Assembly (NCBI GenBank): GCA_011525785.1
Contig: WYBT01000019.1
Coordinates: 153,931 to 217,930 of the forward strand
Reading direction: 5' to 3'
Source: Planctomycetaceae bacterium
Lineage (GTDB): Bacteria; Planctomycetota; UBA1135; GCA-002686595
Length of the DNA: 64,000 nt
The position numbers and the translations under genes were made by a program. Shown one piece after another: positions 51,256 to 59,204 of the stretch. The notes beneath the pieces were generated by a model. The model did not search any database. It saw only the letters and a list, made by a program, of their open reading frames with translations, and was not told where the DNA came from. Position 1 is the stretch's first letter. Each line of letters starts with the position of its first letter.

Positions 51256-51903
51256 ATGAGCGAATCGACGAACGGCATTCCGCGCATCGGGGACCTGGCG
51301 CCCGACTTCAAGGCGAACACCACCCAGGGCGAGCTGAGCTTCAGTGAGTGGGCCAGCGGGAAGTGGGTGATCCTCTTCAGCCATCCGGCGGACTTCACGC
51401 CGGTGTGCTCGACCGAGCTGACCGAGTTCGCGCGTCGCTCGAAGGAGTTCGAGGGACTCGACGCCAAGCTCATCGGCCTGTCGATCGACTCGATCCACAG
51501 CCACATGGCCTGGCGCGAGAACTTGAAGCAGATCTTCGACGTCGAGATCAGCTACCCGATGATCGCCGACATCGACATGCGCGTCTCGAAGCTCTACGGC
51601 ATGTTGCACGAGAACACTTCGGCGACCGCCACGGTGCGCGCGGTGTTCCTGATCGATCCCAAGCGCGTCGTGCGCGCGCTCGTGTACTACCCGATGAACG
51701 TCGGGCGCAACATCGACGAAGTGAAGCGCTTGCTGCAGGGTCTGCAGACCGCGGACAAGCACGGCTGCGCGTGTCCGGTGAACTGGAAGCCGGGCGAGGA
51801 CGTGATCGTGCCGCCGCCCAAGAACGAAAAGGAGCTGGCCGAGCGCGACTCCCACAAGGAGTACAAGAAGCGCGACTTCTACATCCGCACAAAGTCGCTG
51901 TAG
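51256..51903 (+). CDS. Peroxiredoxin, Prx6-type (1-Cys family)
   Basis: The 215-residue protein starts at ATG 51256. It has the peroxidatic motif HPADFTPVCSTE near residue 40, and later YYPMNVGRNIDEVKRLLQGL and PVNWKPGEDVIVPP, which mark the Prx6 subfamily. These enzymes reduce hydrogen peroxide and organic peroxides. The other cysteines (HGCACPVN near residue 170) lie in the C-terminal arm and could act in resolving. It is cytoplasmic. The gene is monocistronic, with a hairpin 31 bases after the stop. Confidence 0.93.
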   Translation: MSESTNGIPRIGDLAPDFKANTTQGELSFSEWASGKWVILFSHPADFTPVCSTELTEFARRSKEFEGLDAKLIGLSIDSIHSHMAWRENLKQIFDVEISYPMIADIDMRVSKLYGMLHENTSATATVRAVFLIDPKRVVRALVYYPMNVGRNIDEVKRLLQGLQTADKHGCACPVNWKPGEDVIVPPPKNEKELAERDSHKEYKKRDFYIRTKSL

Positions 51904-51934
51904 CACGCGACGCGCGCGAGCGCGCCGAAACACT

Positions 51935-51970
51935 CGAGGGCGCCGGTTCGATTGCGAACCGACGCCCTCG
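51935..51970. terminator. Hairpin between convergent peroxiredoxin and propeller genes
   Basis: Sixteen-base arms (CGAGGGCGCCGGTTCG and CGAACCGACGCCCTCG) pair with one C/A mismatch around the loop ATTG. It lies after the peroxiredoxin gene and before the end of the minus-strand gene, so it can serve both. It has no T-run. Confidence 0.6.
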
Positions 51971-52023
51971 TTGATTGGCGGGGGACGCGCTGCGTTCAGC
52001 GCGCCCCGCACCCACGCGCTAGA

Positions 52024-54090
52024 TCAAGGCTGGACCGTCAGCTCGAGCGCGTCCGACAGGTTCGTCGTCTTCGGGCTCGGCGGGTCGCGGTACCAGGTCT
52101 GCACGAAGATCGAATCGCCGGCCGAGAACGGGTTGCCGAGCGAGCCGGGGTTGGCGGTCTGGAACGCGTCCCAGTTGACCGACAGCGTGCCGTCGCAGGC
52201 GCCGAACGTTCCGCCGGTGCTACCCGACGGCGTGCGCTGGGTCGGGCCCTTCACGCACAGGAAGCTCGTGCCCGCACCCCACGGCGCCGGCGAGAAGCCG
52301 GAGTTGTCGATGCCGTAGAAGAACAGGCCCAGCTTCTGGCCTTCGAGGTTGTTGCAGCTGATGACGCAGCCCGCGTTGTTGGCGAGGTTGGGCTGGGTCG
52401 TCGCGCTCATCGCCGGGATGCAGCCGTTGGTCGAGGTGCCAGCGGTGCAGTAGGAGACCGGCCCGCTCGTGCCCGCGTCGACGAACGTCGCCGCCGAGAA
52501 CGTGCCGCTGCCCGTGAAGGGCGAGGGGATCGTGCCGACCTGCAGGCCGGTGGCGACGTCGAACACGTAGAAGTTCGCCTGCGTCGTGTTCGGGCCGTCC
52601 GAGACGTAGTAGGCGAGGCCGTTGTTCACCGCGAGGGCGTCGATGTCGGTCTCACCGGCCGGGTAGGGGGCGAGGAAGGTCGTGGTCTGCGCCACGGTGT
52701 CGATCCCGTACAGGCCGCGGACCGCCGGCGCCGGGGCCGCGTCCGTGAGGCCGTAGAGCAGGCCCGTGGCGGCGTCGTGCTCGAGACCGCCGAAGTCGAA
52801 GGCGCTCGGGTAGACGTAGACCTGCGTCGCGACCAGCGTGACCGGGTCGATCTCGTAGACCGCTTCGGTCGCGATGTTGCGCGTGCCGTAGAGCTTGCCG
52901 TTGGCGAAGCTCAGCGCCACGAAGTTGACCGACGCGCTGTTGAACGTCATGCCGCCGAGGTTGGTCGGCGTGAGCGGGTTGCCGTAGGGCGACGAGAACA
53001 GCGTGCCGCCGTTGTTCCAGTACAGCGTGTTCGTGGCCGCGTCGTACGCCATGCCCCAGGGCTTGGCGTCCGTGCCGGTGCCCGAGTAGATCGCCAGGGC
53101 CGCGCCGGTACTCGGGTCGATCGCGTAGATCGTGGCCGTGCCCGTCTGGTCATTGCCCACCACGAGCGCCGGGCTGAACGCCGGCGGCGGCGGCCCGAGG
53201 TCGGTGAAGGTGAAGGCAGGCGCCCACGGGCCCGCGCCCGACGAGTTCACCGCGCGCACGGTCCAGGTGTGCAGACCGGGCGTCGAGTTGTAGACGAACG
53301 GGCTGCTGACCACGTTCGTCACCACGCCGTCGACATCGACGTCGTAGCTGGTCGCGCAGCTCACCGCGCTCCAGACCAGGTTGACCGTGCCGGTGGTGAA
53401 CAGCGACGCGCCGTTGAGCGGCGCCGTGAGCGTCGGCGCGCTCGCGGGCGCGGACGGCGGCAGCGCAGTGCCGAAGCACACGTCGAAGCTGGTCAGGTTG
53501 CCCGCGTCGCCGGCCGCCCAGTCATAGGCGGTCAGCGTCCAGGTTCCGGTGGCCGCCGCGATCGTGCTCAGCGGCGTGTTGTTGATGCTGTTCGTGCCCG
53601 ACGGCCAAGCAGTCGTGCCGGCGCCGAAGAACTGCTCGTACGCGCCCGGGGCGAGGATCGCCGTGCCGGTGCAGCTCGCGGGCAGCGTCTGACCGAGGCC
53701 GACGCACTGCGGCACGATCGTGTAGTCGCCGTTCCAGTCGCAAGAGGTGATGCCGGAGGGGCCGCGCACCCACAGGTTGTGGCGCGCGCCGCTGGGATCG
53801 GTCAGCACCCACTGGACGTCGGCCAGCCAGGTGTGGGTCAGGCCGATGAACTTGACTTCGGTCACAACGGTCGCGCCCGGAGGCAGCGCCGCAACATTCA
53901 GCGTGAACGACGTGGTGACCGTGGGCAGCGTCGTGGGGAACGTGCCGCCGCCGCCGTTGCCGGTTGCGGGAACCAAGCCGCCGTTGGCGACGCCGACTTC
54001 GCAGCCGAGGGTCTGCGCCTGGCCGCTCAGGGCGAGCGCCGCGAGCGCCGCCGTGGCGCCGATGGCGCGGGAGAGAGTCGAGAATTTCAT
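52024..54090 (-). CDS. Exported P-domain/Fn3/propeller protein with planctomycete C-terminal domain
   Basis: The 688-residue protein starts at ATG 54090 with a signal peptide (AIGATAALAALALSGQAQ). Residues 30-190 resemble a proprotein-convertase P domain (VVTEVKFIGLTHTWLADVQW, GTWTLTAYDWAAGDAGNLTS). Residues 200-285 are a fibronectin type III-like domain (APTLTAPLNGASLF, GLHTWTVRAVNSSGAGPW). Residues 295-545 are a beta-propeller (IYAIDPSTGAALAIYSGTG, DALAVNNGLAYYVSDG). The last 140 residues are the shared domain (YCTAGTSTNGCIPAMS, LEGQKLGLFFYG, FLCVKGPTQRT, DALELTVQP). It is probably a secreted adhesin or binder. Confidence 0.82.
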   Translation of the reverse strand: MKFSTLSRAIGATAALAALALSGQAQTLGCEVGVANGGLVPATGNGGGGTFPTTLPTVTTSFTLNVAALPPGATVVTEVKFIGLTHTWLADVQWVLTDPSGARHNLWVRGPSGITSCDWNGDYTIVPQCVGLGQTLPASCTGTAILAPGAYEQFFGAGTTAWPSGTNSINNTPLSTIAAATGTWTLTAYDWAAGDAGNLTSFDVCFGTALPPSAPASAPTLTAPLNGASLFTTGTVNLVWSAVSCATSYDVDVDGVVTNVVSSPFVYNSTPGLHTWTVRAVNSSGAGPWAPAFTFTDLGPPPPAFSPALVVGNDQTGTATIYAIDPSTGAALAIYSGTGTDAKPWGMAYDAATNTLYWNNGGTLFSSPYGNPLTPTNLGGMTFNSASVNFVALSFANGKLYGTRNIATEAVYEIDPVTLVATQVYVYPSAFDFGGLEHDAATGLLYGLTDAAPAPAVRGLYGIDTVAQTTTFLAPYPAGETDIDALAVNNGLAYYVSDGPNTTQANFYVFDVATGLQVGTIPSPFTGSGTFSAATFVDAGTSGPVSYCTAGTSTNGCIPAMSATTQPNLANNAGCVISCNNLEGQKLGLFFYGIDNSGFSPAPWGAGTSFLCVKGPTQRTPSGSTGGTFGACDGTLSVNWDAFQTANPGSLGNPFSAGDSIFVQTWYRDPPSPKTTNLSDALELTVQP

Positions 54091-54347
54091 GGAGAAGTGC
54101 TCCTGGAGGAGGGAACGAAAGCACGGGTCGCGGCCGCGGAGCCACGCCCGGGCCCGCGCGAATGCCGCGGGGACCACTATCAGGGTACTCCGAAGCGGGC
54201 GGTCCGGGGGAAGTTGCATAGCGCCAAGTTGCGTTGGTGCGGTCAACTTTTGCCGTGGCACGGGCGCGAGTCGCGCCGCCGGCGGCGCGGGCCCCGGCGC
54301 GGGCGGCCCGAGGTCGTTCGGTGGGGCGCCAGGAAGCGGTCCGGGAG

Positions 54348-55823
54348 CTACTCGATCGCCAGTTCCTCGAGCAGCAGCACCCCGCCGCGGCGCAGGTCGC
54401 GCAGGTAGACGAAGTCTTCCGCGACCAGGCGCACCGTGAGCACCGCTCGCGCCCGCAGCTCGGGGGGGAGCTCGATCGAGACGTCGTGCTTCCCCTCGCG
54501 CTTCAGCGCGAACTCTGCCAGACGCAGCTCGTCGACCTCGATCCGCACGCGGACACCTTCGAGTTCGGGGCGGCCCAGGTCCTCGCCGCGGATCCGGAGC
54601 CGCGAGCCGCCGCCGGTGGCGAGGAACGCTGAGAAGTACGGCGCGATCTGACCCTGCTTGTCGACGCCGGCGTGGACTTGGTCGAGCGCCGAACTGGGCT
54701 CGGGCGGCAGCTCGATGCGCGATTTGAAGCGGCTCGCGCGCTTGGAGAGCTCCGCCGCGACGCTCGTGGCGCGCGCCTCGCGCTGACCCTCGCCGTCGAG
54801 CGCCTCGAGCTGGCGCGTGTGCTCATCCAGCGGCGCGGGATCGAGCGCCGGGAGCAGTCCGCGCGCCGTGATCGCGCCGTACAGGAGGCTCGCGACCGCG
54901 CGGTGCCCTTCGGCGGACCAGTGCGCATCGCTGTCGGAGATGCGATAGCGCGCGTCGTTCGCGAACGAATCCGGCAAGTACAGCGTGCGCGCCGGCTCGC
55001 GACCTGTGGCGAAGTGCTCGTGCGCGGCGTGCGGCGCGCCGATCCAGTTCAAGACGAGCACGTACTGCGCGCCGCTCGCGAGCACGGCCCGCTCGAGCTC
55101 GTCGATCTGCTCGCGGGCCTGCGCGAAGCGCGTGCGCGACTCGTGGTCGAAACCCTGGCGCAGCCAGCCCGACTCTTTGCCGCCCAGGCGGATCGGCAGT
55201 TCGCCGTCGACGATGCCGTGCACGCGCTCGGGGTGCTGCGGACTGAAGTTCGCCATCGCGCCGAAGCCGCGCGCGCCGACCGTGTCGTCGAGGTCGTTCG
55301 ACATCGCGAAGTGCACGACCAGATCGGGCTGCAGCAGCGACAGCGCGCGCAGCATCCAGGCGCACTCCGAGCGCAGGTTCCAGCTCCCCACGCCGATGTG
55401 CAGCACCTGCAGTCGCGTGTCCTTGCGCCGCGCGTTGTGCTCGAGCCATGGCTCGAGGTGAGCGCCGAGGCGCTGCTCGACCTCGACGCTGTAGCCGTAC
55501 ACGAACGAGTCGCCGAGCAGCACCACGCGAGTGACACCCTCGGGCTTGGGGATCTCGAACTCGCGTTCGCGCAGGCCGAAGCGGTTGGACTTCACGCCCA
55601 GCGCTCCGTCGAGGTTCGGCTGCAGCACGCGCGCGACCTCGGGGTCGGGGTGCGAGTCCCAGCCGCCCTGCTCGGCGCGCACGAGCTGCGGAATCACGGC
55701 GTTTTCAGCGGTCTCGCGCTCCGCGCGCAGCCTGCGCACTTCGCGCGCGAGCAGCGCCGTCGCCACGGCTAGGCCAGCGGCGAGTGCGGCGAACAGGATC
55801 GTGGCGGGGCTGCGGCGGGTCAT
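54348..55823 (-). CDS. Membrane-anchored SGNH-type hydrolase, second paralogue
   Basis: The 491-residue protein is a paralogue of the protein at 48691-50226. It has a transmembrane anchor (ATILFAALAAGLAVATALLA), VVLLGDSFVYGYSV with the nucleophile Ser, HIGVGSWNLRSECA, MSNDLDDTVG, SDSDAHWSAEGHRAVA and the same beta-rich C-terminal domain (ELPPELRARAVLTVRLVAED). Both copies keep the catalytic Ser, Asp and His. They are separated by about 4 kb with unrelated genes between, so this is not a simple tandem duplication. The target substrate is unknown. Confidence 0.82.
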   Translation of the reverse strand: MTRRSPATILFAALAAGLAVATALLAREVRRLRAERETAENAVIPQLVRAEQGGWDSHPDPEVARVLQPNLDGALGVKSNRFGLREREFEIPKPEGVTRVVLLGDSFVYGYSVEVEQRLGAHLEPWLEHNARRKDTRLQVLHIGVGSWNLRSECAWMLRALSLLQPDLVVHFAMSNDLDDTVGARGFGAMANFSPQHPERVHGIVDGELPIRLGGKESGWLRQGFDHESRTRFAQAREQIDELERAVLASGAQYVLVLNWIGAPHAAHEHFATGREPARTLYLPDSFANDARYRISDSDAHWSAEGHRAVASLLYGAITARGLLPALDPAPLDEHTRQLEALDGEGQREARATSVAAELSKRASRFKSRIELPPEPSSALDQVHAGVDKQGQIAPYFSAFLATGGGSRLRIRGEDLGRPELEGVRVRIEVDELRLAEFALKREGKHDVSIELPPELRARAVLTVRLVAEDFVYLRDLRRGGVLLLEELAIE

Positions 55824-55973
55824 CGGGGCCAGCGGGCGATCCTACGGGAAGAGCGCTCGAGCTCGCGCGCGCTCGGTCGACGAACGGCGCCCTTCGCCGC
55901 GTGGGTAACGGTCGGCGCCGCCCCTTGCTCGGGGCGACTTCCCTGCGCCCTTCGAACTCTGCACCCACTCGCC

Positions 55974-57359
55974 ATGAATCCGATCGTCCGCACTGTGTTC
56001 GCCTCTCTGCTGCTGCTGTTCGTGCTCGGCGCGGAGGCTCTCGCCAGCGAGCGCCGGCGCGGCCCCGGCCGCGGCGACGACGAGCGCGACCTGGTGGTCG
56101 ACAAGCAGGGCAACGAAGTGCGCGGGCGCGTGATCCGGCGCTACGGCGACGAGGGCGTGCTCGTGCTCCAGGGCGGCAGCACCAAGCTCGTGAAGAAGGC
56201 CGACGTGGCGCGCGTCGAGACCACGCGCGAGCGGCTCGCGACGTTCCTCGCCGAGCGCAAGGCGGGGCTGACCGTGGAGCAGGAATGGGCGCTCGTGGCC
56301 CGCGCGGGCGCGCTGCAGTTACCGCACCTCCAGCGGCTCCAGGCGCTCCACGTGCTCCTGCGCGATCCCGATCACGAAGCCGCGCACGCGTTTCTCGGCC
56401 ACAAGCGCCGCAACAAGCGCTGGCGCTGGGTCATCGGCAAGCACGAGGCGCCGAAGGAAGAGCTCGACAAGCTCGTCTCGAAGTGGTCCGACCGCGCTTC
56501 GCTGCGCTCGGAACACTTCGTCGTCGAGACCAGCACCGGGCTGCGCAACGCGGTGAACCTGGCCTTCGACCTCGAGCGGCTCTATGTGGCGTGGATGGCT
56601 GAGTTCGGCGAGCTGTTCAACCTCGCGGAGGACGTGCGCGACCCGCTGCGCGTCATGACGGTGCTGGTGTACCCCGCGAAGTACTCCGAGGACTTCAAAG
56701 ACTCCTTGAGCGCGCTGCGCGAGCCGTTCTACAGCGCTGCGACGAACCTCGTGACGAGCACGGGGAACCCCAACCTCGCGATCACCTACTACCGCGAAGG
56801 CGACGAGTTCCCGGTCGACTTCTTCGACGTCGCGACGCAACAGCTCCTGTACTCAACGACGGTGCTCGGAGGCGTGAAGGGCGAGCTGCCGCCCTTCGAC
56901 GGTCAGCGCATGTGCCACTGGATCGAGCTCGGGCTGGGCTACTGGTTCGGACGGCAGTTCGGCGGCAAGGCGGGTTACTGCGAGCGGCAGCCGTTCGTCA
57001 CCGACTTCGCGTTGCGCAAGCAGGCGGCGATCGACGCGCCGGGCGGGAACCTCGCCGCGGCTGACAACGAGGTCACGAACCTGATCGGACTGCACATGGA
57101 GCTGTACCACCTGCCCAATAAGCTCACGCCGCTCCACCGCGCCAAGGCGCGCACCTTCTTCGAGTACCTCATGACCGAGCGCCCGCGCATCGAGCACAAG
57201 CGCGGCAAGTTCGTCGATGGCTTCGCCGGGATCGTCGGCTACTTGCGCGAGGCCTACCACACGCCGCGCTCGCACTCCTCCAGCGCCTTCGACAACGCGC
57301 TGGGCGGCAAAGTCGAAGTGCTCGAAGGCCCGTGGAAGAAGTGGCTGCTCGCGAAGTGA
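55974..57359 (+). CDS. Exported DUF1570-like protein
   Basis: The 461-residue protein has a signal peptide (TVFASLLLLFVLGAEALAS). Residues 35-85 are a small beta domain (VVDKQGNEVRGRVIRRYGDE), also seen in other planctomycete proteins that begin a DUF1570 unit. The remaining sequence (HFVVETSTGLRNAVNLAFDL, LRVMTVLVYPAKYSEDFKD, ATQQLLYSTTVLGGVKGELP, HWIELGLGYWFG) follows the DUF1570 pattern. In some relatives an HExxH metalloprotease site is present, but here the corresponding segment reads ATQQLLYS and QRMCHWIELG, so the metal site seems lost. Function is unknown. Confidence 0.72.
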   Translation: MNPIVRTVFASLLLLFVLGAEALASERRRGPGRGDDERDLVVDKQGNEVRGRVIRRYGDEGVLVLQGGSTKLVKKADVARVETTRERLATFLAERKAGLTVEQEWALVARAGALQLPHLQRLQALHVLLRDPDHEAAHAFLGHKRRNKRWRWVIGKHEAPKEELDKLVSKWSDRASLRSEHFVVETSTGLRNAVNLAFDLERLYVAWMAEFGELFNLAEDVRDPLRVMTVLVYPAKYSEDFKDSLSALREPFYSAATNLVTSTGNPNLAITYYREGDEFPVDFFDVATQQLLYSTTVLGGVKGELPPFDGQRMCHWIELGLGYWFGRQFGGKAGYCERQPFVTDFALRKQAAIDAPGGNLAAADNEVTNLIGLHMELYHLPNKLTPLHRAKARTFFEYLMTERPRIEHKRGKFVDGFAGIVGYLREAYHTPRSHSSSAFDNALGGKVEVLEGPWKKWLLAK

Positions 57360-57392
57360 ATCGCGCGAGCCGCGTGGCGAATGCTGCAGGCC

Positions 57393-58598
57393 TCAAGGCC
57401 CGCGCAGCGTGAGCAGCGAGACTTCCGGCGGACACAGGAAGCGAATGCGCGGTGCGGCGCCGCGCTCGCAGCCGACGCCGCGCGAAACGTAGATGCGCCG
57501 GCCTTCGAGTTCGTGCAGGCCGCCCGAGCCCACGTCGCGCGGCACGCTGCTGAGCGTCAGCGGCGCGCCGAACAGCGGGATCTGCACCTGGCCGCCGTGC
57601 GTGTGGCCCGCTACTGCGAGGTCGATGCCCGGCTGGTCGTACGGAGCCAGAGCAATCTGTCCCACGCCGCCGTCGCGTTCGGGGCGTCCGATGCGTTGCG
57701 CGGCGTGGGACAGATTGCTCTGGCTCCGTACGACCAGCAACGTGTCGGGGTAGTGCGCGACCAGGATGCGAAGCTCGTCGCTCTCGCGCCGATCGAAGCC
57801 CTCGACGAAGGCGCGCGTGCGCTTCGCGTGGGGCATGAAGCCCGCGCCGCCGACGAGCACGCGCTTCCCAGCGAACTCGAGTTCGACGCTCTCGTTCTCC
57901 AGCAGCCGCACGTTCGTTCCTTCGAGCGCGCGGCCGACCAGGTGCGGCGTGTCGGTGTTCCCCAGCGCGAAGTACACGCCCAGCGGAGCGTGGAGCGGCG
58001 CGAGCAGCGCGCGAAAGTCGTCGACGACGCGCAAGTAGGCCTCCTCCGACTCCTCCTGGATGAGGTCGCCGGGCAGCAGGATCAAATGCGGCTCGAACGC
58101 CATCGCGCGCCGCACGGCCTCGCGCAGGTGCTCGTCCACTTCGCGCGACTGCAGGTCGGCCAGCACCGCGATGCGCAGCGGCTCGCGCGGCGCGCGCTCG
58201 GGCGGAAGCACGACCTCGACGCGCTCCTCGACGAGTCGAAAGGGCTCGACGAAGCTCGCGTAGACGCCGACCAGCGGCAGCGCGAGCGCGACGCACCACA
58301 AGAGCGTCCTCGCCCCGCGCGTCACGCCCTCCGCACGCGCCCGCGCGAGCGAGATCGCGGCTACCAGCGGCGCGACCACGACCAGATCGACATACGCGAG
58401 CGAGATCGCGAAGAACAGGCTCGCCGCGAACAGGAACGCGAACGGCAGCTTCACCAGAGCGAAGACGGCGGTCGTCGCGATCACCGCAACGCAGCGCCCG
58501 AGCGTCACGCGCCCGGTGCTCGGCCGCAGCATCCACAGCGCGAGCGCGAGGTCGAGCGCGCTGCTGAAGGCCAAGTACGCCAGTTGTTCCGTGCTCAT
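57393..58598 (-). CDS. Membrane metallophosphoesterase carrying an in-frame palindromic insertion
   Basis: The 401-residue protein starts at ATG 58598. Four hydrophobic segments fill residues 1-120 (VAVIATTAVFALVKLPFAFL, LLWCVALALPLVGVYASFVE). The calcineurin-type phosphoesterase domain follows: IAVLADLQSRE, LILLPGDLIQ, YFALGNTDTPH, LVAHYPDTLL and AGHTHGGQVQIP. The usual His of the first motif (DLH) is Gln, and GNHD is GNTD, a known variant. About 36 residues (287-322) between VAHYPDTLL and PGIDLAVAGHTHG come from a palindromic element at 57632-57738, read without a frameshift or stop. The family usually has no insertion here. Activity may survive because the insertion is in a loop. Confidence 0.85.
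   Translation of the reverse strand: MSTEQLAYLAFSSALDLALALWMLRPSTGRVTLGRCVAVIATTAVFALVKLPFAFLFAASLFFAISLAYVDLVVVAPLVAAISLARARAEGVTRGARTLLWCVALALPLVGVYASFVEPFRLVEERVEVVLPPERAPREPLRIAVLADLQSREVDEHLREAVRRAMAFEPHLILLPGDLIQEESEEAYLRVVDDFRALLAPLHAPLGVYFALGNTDTPHLVGRALEGTNVRLLENESVELEFAGKRVLVGGAGFMPHAKRTRAFVEGFDRRESDELRILVAHYPDTLLVVRSQSNLSHAAQRIGRPERDGGVGQIALAPYDQPGIDLAVAGHTHGGQVQIPLFGAPLTLSSVPRDVGSGGLHELEGRRIYVSRGVGCERGAAPRIRFLCPPEVSLLTLRGP
57632..57738. repeat. Palindromic element, copy 2, inside a coding gene
   Basis: Two perfect 39-base arms (57632-57670 and 57700-57738) surround a 29-base loop. The arm begins GCTGGTCGTACGGAGCCAG and ends CCCACGCCGC. Apart from one base change (GGA against GGT) and the outer flank, the arms match the intergenic copy at 6821-6919. 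Both have 29-base loops with conserved CGTTC and TGCGTTGC words. The outer GTACGGAGCCAG matches the RAYT unit end at 11 of 12 bases. It is translated as part of the metallophosphoesterase. Confidence 0.95.
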
Positions 58599-59204
58599 GG
58601 GACGCTGGAGGAGCGGTGGATCACGCGCACGACTCTGCAGTTCAGTGCGACCACTCACCAGCGCGGCTGTCGAAGCAGGCGCCGTACAACCAGATGGCGT
58701 CCTCGAGCGCCGCTTCCCGCCGCGATCCGAGCCGCCACGGGCCTCCAGACGTTTCAGTTCTCGGCCCCGTCGCTGCCCAGAGGATCACGAGCGCGATAGC
58801 GCTGATCGCGAGCAGCGGCCCCAATCCCCAGATCGGCGCGAACGGCGCCAGCCACGGCACGACGACGAAGTTGTGTGCGCCCAAGGCGCCCCGCCGTCCA
58901 AGCGGCCGCCACGGGCCAACGCATCGCTCTCGAGCTCGTGCGCATGCACGTCGCCTCGACTCGAAGCCGTTGCGAACGCGCACTTCGTCGGGCGGCCAGG
59001 AAGCTACACGATCGCCGCAGTCGGCGCGGGGCTGCCGGCGAGGACGGCGCAGATGTGTTGCAGGCCGCTCACGAGCTCTCGGGCGCGTGCGCAGAGCCGC
59101 CTTGGATGCCCACCGCCTCGCCTGGCGGAAATCGGGCGGCTCAAGTAGCGTTTGACGAGCGTCACGGTCCCGCGGCGGCGGGCGCTCCGAGACTCGGCGC
59201 GGCC
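58599..59204. other. Divergent region of about 600 bases
   Basis: This segment separates the metallophosphoesterase start from the start of the double SGNH gene. It holds one weak minus-strand ORF (58642-58884), listed separately. Longer plus-strand frames across it have Arg/Ser-rich composition and look like shadows. Both promoters should lie here, but I could not identify them. Confidence 0.4.
58642..58884 (-). CDS. Possible 80-residue small membrane protein
   Basis: From TTG 58884 the frame encodes GAHNFVVVPWLAPFAPIWGL followed by a hydrophobic helix (LLAISAIALVILWAATG) and a charged tail (RREAALEDAIWLYGACFDS). The tail is faintly SHOCT-like. The start codon is weak, there is no homologue that I recognise, and it may not be expressed. 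Confidence 0.35.
   Translation of the reverse strand: MGAHNFVVVPWLAPFAPIWGLGPLLAISAIALVILWAATGPRTETSGGPWRLGSRREAALEDAIWLYGACFDSRAGEWSH

Noticed and set aside
51935..51970. GGTTCGA-containing hairpin that resembled a tRNA T-arm
   Set aside because: The stem is 16 bases long and no other tRNA arm or anticodon can be fitted around it.
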